Below are positions 35,196-43,654 of a stretch of DNA of 55,443 nucleotides, one piece after another. The stretch is from assembly GCF_003997935.1 (NCBI RefSeq), contig NZ_RZQL01000013.1, forward strand, positions 1-55,443, read 5' to 3'. The position numbers and the translations under genes are program-made. The notes beneath the pieces are model-generated. The model did not search any database and was not told the DNA's origin. It saw nothing but the letters and a program-made list of their open reading frames with translations. This DNA is from Mesorhizobium sp. M7A.F.Ca.US.006.01.1.1 (GTDB taxonomy: Bacteria; Pseudomonadota; Alphaproteobacteria; Rhizobiales; Rhizobiaceae). The stretch's first letter is position 1, and each line of letters opens with the position of its first letter.

Positions 35196-37931
35196 ATGTC
35201 TCTGGCGCATTTAGAATCTTCGAGGGCGATTCAAACGGTGCAGGCTGACTACCAGGCGGTGGTCTCTTGTCGATGGTCAAAAGCTCCCGATCATGCTCTT
35301 GACCATGGCGGGCCTGTTCTACGTCTGCACCAACGGATGGGAACTGGCTTCGCCGACATTCCTGTCTTTGATCACCTCAGGGAAATCGCCGGGCGTTATT
35401 CCGAAAAATTAGCCGCCAGCGACGGCACCAATCAACTGACCTATTCCGAGCTTTTTCGGGCGGTCGAGGCATTGGCCGGCTGGATTGAAGCCGTCGTTCC
35501 CGACGGAAATGCGATTGGAATACTTCAGGCCAACTCGGTCTGGTACACCGTTGCGATGCTGGCCAGCATGGCATCCGGTCGACCGTCAGTGCCGCTTAAC
35601 GTGCGAGATCCGGACTCGCGCATCAACGAAATCGTCGCCGACGCGAGGCTCTCCGCCATAATTGGCGACAAAGGCATCTACGGCCTTGATCTGCCCCAGA
35701 ACGTTGCCCGGATGGAGATGGCGCAATCGTTGCAGGCAACGCCTCGTCCAGCCGCACACCGTATCGTTTCTGTCGATGCACCGGCAATCGTGCTTTATAC
35801 CTCCGGCAGCACGGGCCGCCCCAAGGGGATTGTCAACAGCCAGCGGAACTTGCTGTGCCGGGTGCAGCAATATGTCGACGCGTGCCACATCAATGCACAG
35901 GATGTTTTCCTGCCCCTGACCGGCCCGGCAACCATCGCCGGTTGTCGGGAAATCCTTGCTGCTCTTCTCACGGGTGCCACGTTGCAGCTTGTGGAGGTCG
36001 AAGCCGTTGGCCTGCGCGGGGTTCGCGGCCGCATGCAATCGGAAGGCGTGACGATCACCTATCTGGTGCCGGCATTGCTTCGCGCTCTCCTGGCGGATGA
36101 GCCCGCGGACGCCTTTGGTTCACTCAGGGTTGCCCGAATTGGAGGCGAGAAGGTGTCTTCGACCGACATCCGCCTCGTGCGCAAGGCTGTCCCGCCAAAT
36201 TGCCTGGTGCAGATCGGCTATTCATCGACGGAAACGACTGGATCGCAGTGGTTCTTGCCGCACGATTGGCAGGAATTCGATTCTTCAGCTCCCGTCGGTT
36301 GGCTGCTTCCGGGAATCAGCTTCGCAGTGGTCGATGAAGAGGGTTACCCGGTTCAGCCAGGCAAGATCGGAGAACTGTTGATCAGAAGTCCGTATGTCGC
36401 GCTCGGATATTGGGAAAACGGGGCAGTTGTTCCGTTTGAAGTAGATCCCGACGACCAGACGCTTCGCATCTTTGCGACGGGCGATCTCGTGCAAATTGGG
36501 AGTGACGGCCTGCTGCGGATCATCGGTCGCAAAGGGCGCCAGATAAAGGTCAATGGGCGGCGCGTTGAGCCGGCCGAACTCGAACGGGTTCTGCGTTGCG
36601 CGCCGTCGGTGAAGGATGCCGTGGTTATCGTCACCCCGGCCAATGAACTGGTAGCGTTCGCCGTACCGCACGGCGGGGCGGGAGCCGGTTTTTGCGACGA
36701 GCTGCGCCAACTTGCCAGGACAAAATTGCCGCCGGCGCTTTGCCCGATGCGGCTCCATGCAAGCGCCGAGATACCGCGGCTGGCCAGCGGAAAGATCGAT
36801 ATGGCAATGCTGGCTGCAATCGACCTTTCGGTTCGGGAAACAACGCCCCCACCGCAAATCCCCCATGCGGGAAATGAAGTTCCTGCTCATCAGATCGTAC
36901 GGCGTGCCTGGACCAAGGTCCTCAAGACGCGGGTCGCCCTGGGCTGCTGGGATGAAGCGGGGGGAGATTCGCTGAAGCTGCTGCATTGCGTCATGGAAAT
37001 CGAAAGCGCGATCGGGCAGGAACTCGGATTGGAAGCCTTCACGGTTGGAATGAGCTTCGATGAGATGGTTGCAGCGGTCATTTCCGCTCAAGGAGGCGGC
37101 GAGCACGCGCCCGCTTGGAAACACGAGCCTCCGCTGCTTTTCCTTTTCCCCGGGTCGGTCGGCTATGGTCCGAGCCTTGCTTCGTTCGCATCAGCAATAA
37201 GCAAGGTCGCCAGGGTGTCTCCCATAAGATATCCGGCCCTGGGCATGATCCTGCAAGGTCAGAACACTGTCGCCGCAATGGTCGAAGCTGCAATCGATCA
37301 TATCAACCGCGTGCAGCCGACCGGCTGTGTTCGCCTGCTTGGTCACTCGCTCGGAGGAGCTGTCGCTTTTGAGGTTGCCGCGCGTCTGCTTGATCAAGGG
37401 CGAGCTGTAGCGTTCACGGGCATTCTGGATACCAGCCTGGTTGGCGAGCGCAGCAAGCGTTGGGAGACGATTACCCGGACATTTCACCGGATCCGAACCA
37501 ATCGTATATCGGCTAGTCGAGTGGCATGCCGCGCGCTTGCCAAGGTCGCGGTCAAAATGCACTGCGAATCCCGGCTTGCCAGCTTCCTCGACCGCTATGC
37601 CGAGGGTCAGTTCAACCCGACGAGCTTCAGAACCAAACTGGAACTGCAGGAAGTTCTGCGCGCGCGCGCCTTCTTCCAGTGGCTCACAGAACCCAGGCCG
37701 ATACTGCCGATCACCGGCACCTTGTTCCGTTGCGCGCGGCCCGGAATGCCGCTTGCACTTGGGTGGGATCGGGCATTCGTCCATCTGGACGTCATTCCGA
37801 TCGCCGGCACTCACATCGACATGGTCGTGGAGCCCCATCTGACCGTCAATCGCCCGCTCATCGAAAACGCTGTGACCGAGACCTACTCTTCGGTCGAGTC
37901 ACGCCAACAGGAGGCAGTGTCATCGACCTGA
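35196..37931 (+). CDS. NRPS-like protein: adenylation, carrier and thioesterase domains
   Basis: A 911-residue single-module protein. Residues about 60-560 are an adenylation domain (LYTSGSTGRPKG near 200, GYSSTETTG, ATGDL, the hinge GRKGRQIKVNGRRVEPAELE, and the Lys in LASGKIDM). About 580-660 is a carrier domain whose phosphopantetheine Ser lies in EAGGDSLKLL. From about 670 there is a thioesterase with GHSLGGAV and the late His in GTHIDMV. There is no condensation domain. It would activate a carboxylic acid, hold it as a thioester and release or transfer it. The stop overlaps the next gene's best start by ten bases. The substrate cannot be read from the specificity residues by eye. Confidence 0.88.
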   Translation: MSLAHLESSRAIQTVQADYQAVVSCRWSKAPDHALDHGGPVLRLHQRMGTGFADIPVFDHLREIAGRYSEKLAASDGTNQLTYSELFRAVEALAGWIEAVVPDGNAIGILQANSVWYTVAMLASMASGRPSVPLNVRDPDSRINEIVADARLSAIIGDKGIYGLDLPQNVARMEMAQSLQATPRPAAHRIVSVDAPAIVLYTSGSTGRPKGIVNSQRNLLCRVQQYVDACHINAQDVFLPLTGPATIAGCREILAALLTGATLQLVEVEAVGLRGVRGRMQSEGVTITYLVPALLRALLADEPADAFGSLRVARIGGEKVSSTDIRLVRKAVPPNCLVQIGYSSTETTGSQWFLPHDWQEFDSSAPVGWLLPGISFAVVDEEGYPVQPGKIGELLIRSPYVALGYWENGAVVPFEVDPDDQTLRIFATGDLVQIGSDGLLRIIGRKGRQIKVNGRRVEPAELERVLRCAPSVKDAVVIVTPANELVAFAVPHGGAGAGFCDELRQLARTKLPPALCPMRLHASAEIPRLASGKIDMAMLAAIDLSVRETTPPPQIPHAGNEVPAHQIVRRAWTKVLKTRVALGCWDEAGGDSLKLLHCVMEIESAIGQELGLEAFTVGMSFDEMVAAVISAQGGGEHAPAWKHEPPLLFLFPGSVGYGPSLASFASAISKVARVSPIRYPALGMILQGQNTVAAMVEAAIDHINRVQPTGCVRLLGHSLGGAVAFEVAARLLDQGRAVAFTGILDTSLVGERSKRWETITRTFHRIRTNRISASRVACRALAKVAVKMHCESRLASFLDRYAEGQFNPTSFRTKLELQEVLRARAFFQWLTEPRPILPITGTLFRCARPGMPLALGWDRAFVHLDVIPIAGTHIDMVVEPHLTVNRPLIENAVTETYSSVESRQQEAVSST

Positions 37932-38911
37932 TCGGGGAATTCAGCAGCGACGTACTGGCGCTCGATGCCCGGCTGGAGATCGATCGCATCGTCGAGACCC
38001 TGCGCGAACAGGTTCTCGGCACACAACGGCGTCGCGGAGTGGTCGTCGGGCTCTCTGGAGGCATCGACAGTTCTGTCGTCGCAACGGTGTGCGCTCGGGC
38101 GTTCGGCAGGGACAAGGTACTGGGCCTGTTCATGCCGGAGCGCGATTCGTCCGGCGACTCTTTGAGGCTTGGCCGCAGCGTCGCAGGGCAGCTTGGCATC
38201 GACACAATCCTTGAAGATATCCGGCCGGCGCTCGAGGGCATCGGCGCCTACGCCCGACAGATGGAGGCCATCCGAACTGCCGTTCCTGGATATGGCGAAG
38301 GCTGGAAATGCAAGCTGGTCATGGCATCGGTGCTGGAGAGCAGCGGCCTCAATATCACGCGCCTTACGGTCGAGGATCCGGACGGAAAGATCGACACCGT
38401 GCGTCTGTCGCCGGCGGCTTACCTGCAGATCGTCGCTGCAACCAACTACAAGCAGCGGGTTCGCAAGATGACTGAATACTATCATGCGGACCGCCTCAAC
38501 TATGCAGTGGCAGGCACGCCGAACCGGCTCGAATATGACCAGGGCTTCTTCGTCAAGCAGGGCGACGGGGTCGCCGATGTGATGCCTATCGTCCATCTCT
38601 ACAAGACCCAGGTTTACCAGCTGGCGGAATATCTCGGTATTGACAAGGAGGTCCAAACAAGGCTGCCGACCACGGACACGTTTTCCATGGCGCAAACCCA
38701 GGAGGAGTTCTACTTCGCCTTGCCCTATCAGCTGATGGATTTGTGCCTCTACGGCATGAATCACGGAATTTCGGCCGGCGTGGTTGCCGCCGCCGCCGGC
38801 CTCACGGCCGGGCAGGTCGAGAAGGTCTATAAGGATATCGTCAGCAAACGCCGCGCTGCACGCTACCTTCACGCACGGCCGCAGCTGTCCGCTGCGATGG
38901 ATAGGGATTGA
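37922..38911 (+). CDS. NAD-synthetase-like ammonia-dependent ligase (divergent NadE paralog)
   Basis: A PP-loop ATP pyrophosphatase of the NadE family, 329 residues from the proposed start. VVGLSGGIDSSVV is the ATP loop; VQGDG/DLYKTQ equivalents are present as VKQGDGVADVMPIVHLYKTQ. Usual NadE is about 275 residues; here roughly 55 extra residues sit between the loop and the conserved Asn-Tyr-Lys-Gln-Arg, and the usual GTGNKSE is GTPNRLE, so deamido-NAD is unlikely to be the substrate. No ATG, GTG or TTG lies in frame between 37763 and 38038. AGGAGG (37909-37914) sits seven bases before an in-frame ATC at 37922, where the conserved sequence begins. A GTG at 37763 would give a 168-base overlap with the gene before. 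It probably amidates a carboxylate via an adenylate. Confidence 0.8.
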   Translation: MDLIGEFSSDVLALDARLEIDRIVETLREQVLGTQRRRGVVVGLSGGIDSSVVATVCARAFGRDKVLGLFMPERDSSGDSLRLGRSVAGQLGIDTILEDIRPALEGIGAYARQMEAIRTAVPGYGEGWKCKLVMASVLESSGLNITRLTVEDPDGKIDTVRLSPAAYLQIVAATNYKQRVRKMTEYYHADRLNYAVAGTPNRLEYDQGFFVKQGDGVADVMPIVHLYKTQVYQLAEYLGIDKEVQTRLPTTDTFSMAQTQEEFYFALPYQLMDLCLYGMNHGISAGVVAAAAGLTAGQVEKVYKDIVSKRRAARYLHARPQLSAAMDRD

Positions 38912-38915
38912 CCCC

Positions 38916-40937
38916 ATGTGCGGCATCGCCGGAATTGTGGCGCTGAACGCGGCTGCGGAGCCTCCTTCACGAGCCGCGCTTCTACGAATGGCAGCCGCGC
39001 TTTCCCATCGAGGCCCGGACGAGAGCGGCCTTTACCGCGACAGGCGAGCCGGGCTGGCGCATACCCGCCTGTCGGTCATCGATCTCTCGAGCGGCCAGCA
39101 GCCCCTCGCCGACACAGGCGATACCACCTGGATCGTGTTCAACGGCGAGATCTTCAACTACGTCGAGCTGCGTGAACAACTCATGGCCCTGGGACATCGT
39201 TTCCGCACCCGCAGCGATACGGAGGTCGTCGTGCACGCCTATCGCGCCTGGGGCGTGGCCGCGTTCGAGCGGCTGAACGGGCAGTGGGCACTCGCCATCT
39301 GGGACTCGCTGACAGGCCGCCTCGTCCTATCGCGCGATCGGTTCGGCATCTGCCCGCTGCATTTGTGCGAACACGCTGGACGCCTTCACTTCGCCAGCGA
39401 AGTGAAGGCCATTTTCGCAGCCGACACCGCGATACCGCGGGCTTTCGATCCGGCGGGGGTCGACCAGACTTTCACGCTCTGGACGGTCGTACCGCCGCAA
39501 GGCGTATTTCAGGGAGTAAAGGAACTTACCCCCGGCCATGTACGCATCTACGACAATGGCAGCGTTCGTGAGCACGCTTTCTGGAAACCTTGCTATCCCG
39601 AGATCGCGGACCCGGCCCATGGCACCTTCACGGGCTCACTGGACGATGCGGTGGACGAAGTGCGCAGCGCCTTGCAGGCCGCGACGGCGCTTAGAATGGT
39701 GAAGGCGGATGTGCCGGTCGGCTGCTACCTTTCCGGCGGGCTCGACAGCTCGCTTGTCGCCATGCTCGGGAGGCGCTTCGCCGGCGCGCCATTTCAGACC
39801 TTTTCGTTGCGCTTTGCTGACGCCGAATATGATGAAACCCGTTACCAGCGGCTGGTTGCCGATGCGAGCGGCGGCGAGCACCACGAGGTGATGGTTTCGC
39901 GCGGTGACATCGCCGACATCTTCCCAGATGTGATCCGTCACGCCGAGCGTCCGATTCTCAGAACCGCGCCGGCGCCGTTGTTCCTTCTCTCGAGGCTGGT
40001 GCGCGAACATGGCATCAAGGTCGTGCTGACCGGCGAGGGGGCCGACGAGATGTTCGCTGGCTACGACCTGTTCCGTGAAGGCAAGGTCCGCCGCTTCTGG
40101 GGGCGGCAGCCCGCATCCGCCCGCCGCGCGCGACTGCTGGAACGCCTCTACCCTTATCTGAGCCGCTCGCCGGTCAAGCAGCAGGCGATGGCGCGCCAGT
40201 TCTTTGGGCACGGTATCCATGCATTTGGCGCGCCCGGCTTCGCGCATGACACCCGCTGGCGCACCACCAGCGCCATCAAACGGCTGTTCTCGGCCGACAT
40301 GCACGCCGAAGCGGCGCGCCACAACGTGGTGGCGGACCTGCTCGGCCGCCTGCCCGAAGAGTTCCAACGATGGGGTCCTCTCGCGCAGGACCAGTACCTT
40401 GAGATCAGGACGCTGATGTCGGGCTACCTGCTTTCCTCGCAAGGAGACAGGATGCTGATGGCTCACTCCGTCGAAGGGCGCTTCCCGTTCCTGGACGACA
40501 GGCTCGTGGCCTTGGCGAATTCGCTTCCGGCCGACTACAAGCTGCGTATTCTGGATGAGAAACACGTGCTGAAGCGTGTGGCGAAATCAATCGTGCCTGC
40601 GGAAGTCGTGGCCCGCAAGAAGCAACCCTACCGGGCGCCCAACGCACTTTGCTTCATGGGCGATAGCGCACCAGCCTATGTCCGCGAAGCACTCTCCGAG
40701 ACTGCCCTGCGCGCGGCGAATGTCTTTGATCCGAACTCGGTCGCGCGCCTGCTGGACAAATGCGCTGCCAAGACCGGCGATGGGGATCTGTCCAACTCGG
40801 ACAACATGGCGTTGGTCGGCGTGCTGTCGACGCAGCTCCTCCATCAGCAGTTTGTCGCAAGCCGTCCATCGAGCGGGCGTGCGGTCGACCTCAGGATAGA
40901 TGTCGATCGCCTGCACAGGGAAGAGGTGCTGGTATGA
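38916..40937 (+). CDS. Asparagine synthase-type glutamine amidotransferase (AsnB family)
   Basis: A 673-residue class II amidotransferase. Cys2 in MCGIAGIV is the glutaminase nucleophile, with the RLSVIDL, NGEIFNY and SRDRFG segments of the N-terminal domain. The synthase domain holds SGGLDSS at residues 273-279 and LTGEGADEMFAGYD. It hydrolyses glutamine and uses the ammonia to amidate an adenylated carboxylate. Such proteins often work in natural-product and sugar-amide pathways. The start lies four bases after the stop of the NadE-like gene, and its ammonia could also serve that enzyme; that is inference. Confidence 0.9.
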   Translation: MCGIAGIVALNAAAEPPSRAALLRMAAALSHRGPDESGLYRDRRAGLAHTRLSVIDLSSGQQPLADTGDTTWIVFNGEIFNYVELREQLMALGHRFRTRSDTEVVVHAYRAWGVAAFERLNGQWALAIWDSLTGRLVLSRDRFGICPLHLCEHAGRLHFASEVKAIFAADTAIPRAFDPAGVDQTFTLWTVVPPQGVFQGVKELTPGHVRIYDNGSVREHAFWKPCYPEIADPAHGTFTGSLDDAVDEVRSALQAATALRMVKADVPVGCYLSGGLDSSLVAMLGRRFAGAPFQTFSLRFADAEYDETRYQRLVADASGGEHHEVMVSRGDIADIFPDVIRHAERPILRTAPAPLFLLSRLVREHGIKVVLTGEGADEMFAGYDLFREGKVRRFWGRQPASARRARLLERLYPYLSRSPVKQQAMARQFFGHGIHAFGAPGFAHDTRWRTTSAIKRLFSADMHAEAARHNVVADLLGRLPEEFQRWGPLAQDQYLEIRTLMSGYLLSSQGDRMLMAHSVEGRFPFLDDRLVALANSLPADYKLRILDEKHVLKRVAKSIVPAEVVARKKQPYRAPNALCFMGDSAPAYVREALSETALRAANVFDPNSVARLLDKCAAKTGDGDLSNSDNMALVGVLSTQLLHQQFVASRPSSGRAVDLRIDVDRLHREEVLV

Positions 40938-42487
40938 TGCATGGCGCCGTACCTCTGCTGGACGATTACCTCAGCCATTCGGCCGGCCGGCTCGGCGACA
41001 AGATGGCGCTGGTGTGCGGCGAGCACCGGCTCACCTATGACGAGCTTGAGACACGTTCCAACGCGGTCGCCAATCATCTCGTCACGTCCGGGGTCACCCC
41101 CGGTGACCGCGTCATGATCTTCGCCGACAACACCGTCGAGACCGTGGTCAGCTTCTGGGCGGTTCTCAAGGCGAGCGCCGTTGTATGCATCGTCAATCCG
41201 CTCACCAAGAGCGACAAGCTGGGGTATTTGCTCAACGATTGCCTTCCGGCAGCATTGATCACCGACAAACATTTGCAGCCGATCTTTACTGAGCCGGCGC
41301 GTAACTGTCCGTCGCTGCGGCGGCTCATCGTCTCCGGTCCGGTGGACGACGCCGAGCTTCGAAGATTGCCGCATGCCGTGCGTTGGGATGAGGCGGCTGC
41401 CGGCCACGGCAAAGCGCCGGCCCGCCGCCGCATCGATATCGATCTCGCAGCCATCATCTACACGTCGGGCTCGACCGGCGAACCCAAAGGCGTGATGCTG
41501 ACGCACAGGAACATGATGACAGCATGCACGTCGATTGCCTCGTACCTTGAACTTGGCGAAGACGATGTGATCCTCAATGTCTTGCCCCTGGCCTTCGATT
41601 ACGGCCTCTATCAGATGATAATGGCATTCCGTACCGGGGCGCGGTTGGTCCTCGAGCGCTCGTTTGCCTTCCCCTCACAGATACTTGCGATCATCGAAAG
41701 GGAGAGAGTTACAGGCTTTCCCGGCGTGCCAACCATCTTTGCCGCGCTGTCGGATCTCAAGACGCTGAACGCACATGATTTTGCAAGCATAAGGTATGTC
41801 ACGAATACGGCCGCGGCCCTGCCGCTCAAGCACATTCGCCTGCTCCAGGAGCTGTTTGCCGACGCCCGCATCTATTCGATGTACGGCCTGACCGAATGCA
41901 AACGCTGCACCTATCTTCCGCCGGACGATCTTGCCCGAAAACCCTTGAGCGTGGGGATCGCCATCCCGAACACCGAAATGTGGATTGTCGATGAGGATGA
42001 CCGAAAGGTCGGTCCCAATGTCGTCGGCCAGCTGGTCATTCGCGGGGCGACGATCATGAAGGGTTACTGGGGGAAGCCGGAGGCTACCGCGAGGAAGCTC
42101 AAGCCCGGCCCTTTGCCCGGCGAGCAGGTTCTGTACACCGGCGACTACTGCCGAATGGACGAGGAAGGGTACCTCTATTTTGTCGGCCGCAGCGATGAGA
42201 TCATAAAATCGCGGGGAGAAAAGGTGGCGCCTAGGGAAGTCGAAAACGTGCTGATGGAAATCCCGGGAGTACGGGAAGCCGCGGTTGTCGGAGTTCCCGA
42301 CGACCTGCTGGGGCAAGCAGTGAAAGCGTTTGTCGTCATCGAGGAAGGAACGATCATGGGTGAAAAGCAGCTGCGGATGGAATGTCAGAAGCGGCTGGAA
42401 AACTTCATGATTCCGAAGTCCATCCAAATTGTGTCCAGTCTACCGATGACGGACACGGGCAAGCTCAAGAAAATAGCTCTGTCATAA
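40934..42487 (+). CDS. AMP-forming acyl-CoA/acyl-ACP ligase
   Basis: A 517-residue member of the ANL superfamily. The P-loop is YTSGSTGEPKG at residues 176-186, then SMYGLTECKR, YTGDYCRMDEEGYLYFVGR, the hinge KSRGEKVAPREVENVL and the catalytic Lys in TDTGKLKK. It overlaps the AsnB gene by four bases (ATGA) and GAAGAGG lies seven bases upstream. It resembles ligases of exosortase- and glycan-associated carrier systems. The likely acceptor is the carrier protein encoded at 42527. Confidence 0.9.
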   Translation: MMHGAVPLLDDYLSHSAGRLGDKMALVCGEHRLTYDELETRSNAVANHLVTSGVTPGDRVMIFADNTVETVVSFWAVLKASAVVCIVNPLTKSDKLGYLLNDCLPAALITDKHLQPIFTEPARNCPSLRRLIVSGPVDDAELRRLPHAVRWDEAAAGHGKAPARRRIDIDLAAIIYTSGSTGEPKGVMLTHRNMMTACTSIASYLELGEDDVILNVLPLAFDYGLYQMIMAFRTGARLVLERSFAFPSQILAIIERERVTGFPGVPTIFAALSDLKTLNAHDFASIRYVTNTAAALPLKHIRLLQELFADARIYSMYGLTECKRCTYLPPDDLARKPLSVGIAIPNTEMWIVDEDDRKVGPNVVGQLVIRGATIMKGYWGKPEATARKLKPGPLPGEQVLYTGDYCRMDEEGYLYFVGRSDEIIKSRGEKVAPREVENVLMEIPGVREAAVVGVPDDLLGQAVKAFVVIEEGTIMGEKQLRMECQKRLENFMIPKSIQIVSSLPMTDTGKLKKIALS

Positions 42488-42526
42488 AGCGATTCACGGA
42501 AATTATCTGGATCGGAGGCCAATTCA

Positions 42527-42793
42527 ATGCTGAGCATGAACAACAGAATTGACACCTACAGCGATCAAATCCGCGCCTTTCTGGCGTCAAATTTCTACGT
42601 AGCCGACCCGCGTGCGCTGGAAGTTGAAACGTCGTTGCTCGACCAGGGCATCATAGACTCGACTGGAGTGCTTGAAGTTATCGGCTTCGTCGAGGAGACA
42701 TTCGGCATCACTGTCGAGGACAGTGAACTTCTGCCTGAGAATTTCGATTCCATCCAGGGAATTGCACGTTACGTGGTCAGCAAGGAAAACTGA
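42527..42793 (+). CDS. Acyl carrier protein
   Basis: An 88-residue carrier protein with LLDQGIIDSTGVLEVIGFVEE, in which Ser45 would take the phosphopantetheine arm; the usual DSL is DST here. The second half, FGITVEDSELLPENFDSI, is the recognition helix typical of D-alanyl/amino-acyl carriers and exosortase-linked ACPs. GGAGG lies eight bases before the ATG. Last gene of the operon; it is the expected partner of the ligase just upstream. Confidence 0.88.
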   Translation: MLSMNNRIDTYSDQIRAFLASNFYVADPRALEVETSLLDQGIIDSTGVLEVIGFVEETFGITVEDSELLPENFDSIQGIARYVVSKEN

Positions 42794-42851
42794 TCGCCGG
42801 ACTACGGTTAAGGGTGTCGTCCCAACCGGGCGCGCAAACCCATGGCGCGGC

Positions 42852-43544
42852 TCACGCTGGCGCTTTGGCCCGTGCACAAACCACCCTGGCTTCACCGGCT
42901 TTGTTCGCAACCGTGCGAATGCTCTCGTAGGCTTTGGAACGCTCAACCAAACTCATGACCTGCCGGTCCTGGCCAAGCCCGACCTCGAAAAGCAGCATAC
43001 CACCTTGCCGCAGATAGCGCCGCGCCTCCTTGATCACCCGCATATGAATGCTCAGGCCGTAAGGTCCGGCAGCGAAGGCCTCACGTGGTTCAAGTTCCAT
43101 CAGATGCGCGCGGTCATTTTCGAGCCGCTTCTCCGAGATATAAGGCGGGTTGCAGACGACCAGATCGATCGTGCCTTCGAGTTCCAGACCCGAGAAGGAA
43201 TTGAACAGGTCGCCCTGCAGCACCGAAATGCGCCCGGCCAGGCCAAGATGGGCGACGTTCCGGCAGGTGGTTTCGACACAGCTGTCAGTAAGATCGCTCG
43301 CCCAGACGCGCGCGGTGGGGATCTTGTATCCAATGGCGCAGGCGAGATTGCCCGCCCCGCAGCACATGTCCACGACACGCGGTACCGGCCGATTAAGTTC
43401 ACGAAGCACATTGAGGGCGGTGCTGCCGAGCAGTTCTGTCTCCGGGCGAGGGACAAGCACGCCGGGCGCGACAACCAACTTCAGTCCCATGAAGTCGGTG
43501 CGGCCGGTGCTGTAGGCGCTGGCGACATCTATTTCACCAATCAC
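42852..43544 (-). CDS. N5-glutamine methyltransferase-like protein (PrmC/HemK family), short form
   Basis: A 230-residue SAM-dependent methyltransferase. GVLVPRPETE precedes the SAM motif VVDMCCGAGN (about 57-66), and the active-site motif is CNPPY (131-135), the HemK/PrmC hallmark for amide-nitrogen methylation. Release-factor methyltransferases are about 280-300 residues with an extra N-terminal helical domain; this one lacks it, so it is probably not the housekeeping PrmC. The start codon is GTG with no clear ribosome site. It converges on the ACP gene. It may methylate an amide made by the neighbouring amidotransferases. Confidence 0.78.
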   Translation of the reverse strand: MIGEIDVASAYSTGRTDFMGLKLVVAPGVLVPRPETELLGSTALNVLRELNRPVPRVVDMCCGAGNLACAIGYKIPTARVWASDLTDSCVETTCRNVAHLGLAGRISVLQGDLFNSFSGLELEGTIDLVVCNPPYISEKRLENDRAHLMELEPREAFAAGPYGLSIHMRVIKEARRYLRQGGMLLFEVGLGQDRQVMSLVERSKAYESIRTVANKAGEARVVCARAKAPA

Positions 43545-43654
43545 GGCAAACCCGCTTTCTTGATTTTCCCATGTTGATTCTCAGGCGCCCGGTCTTGATG
43601 CCGTGAGGCGAGCTATCAGCCACGTCGTTCCCGGCTCGGTTCACGTCCGCGCAA

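Noticed and set aside
37526..37921. An in-frame extension of the NadE-like protein back to ATG 37526 or GTG 37763
   Set aside because: The extension is Arg/His-rich antilogous sequence of the thioesterase-domain gene in another frame; the family homology and the ribosome site both begin near 37909-37922.
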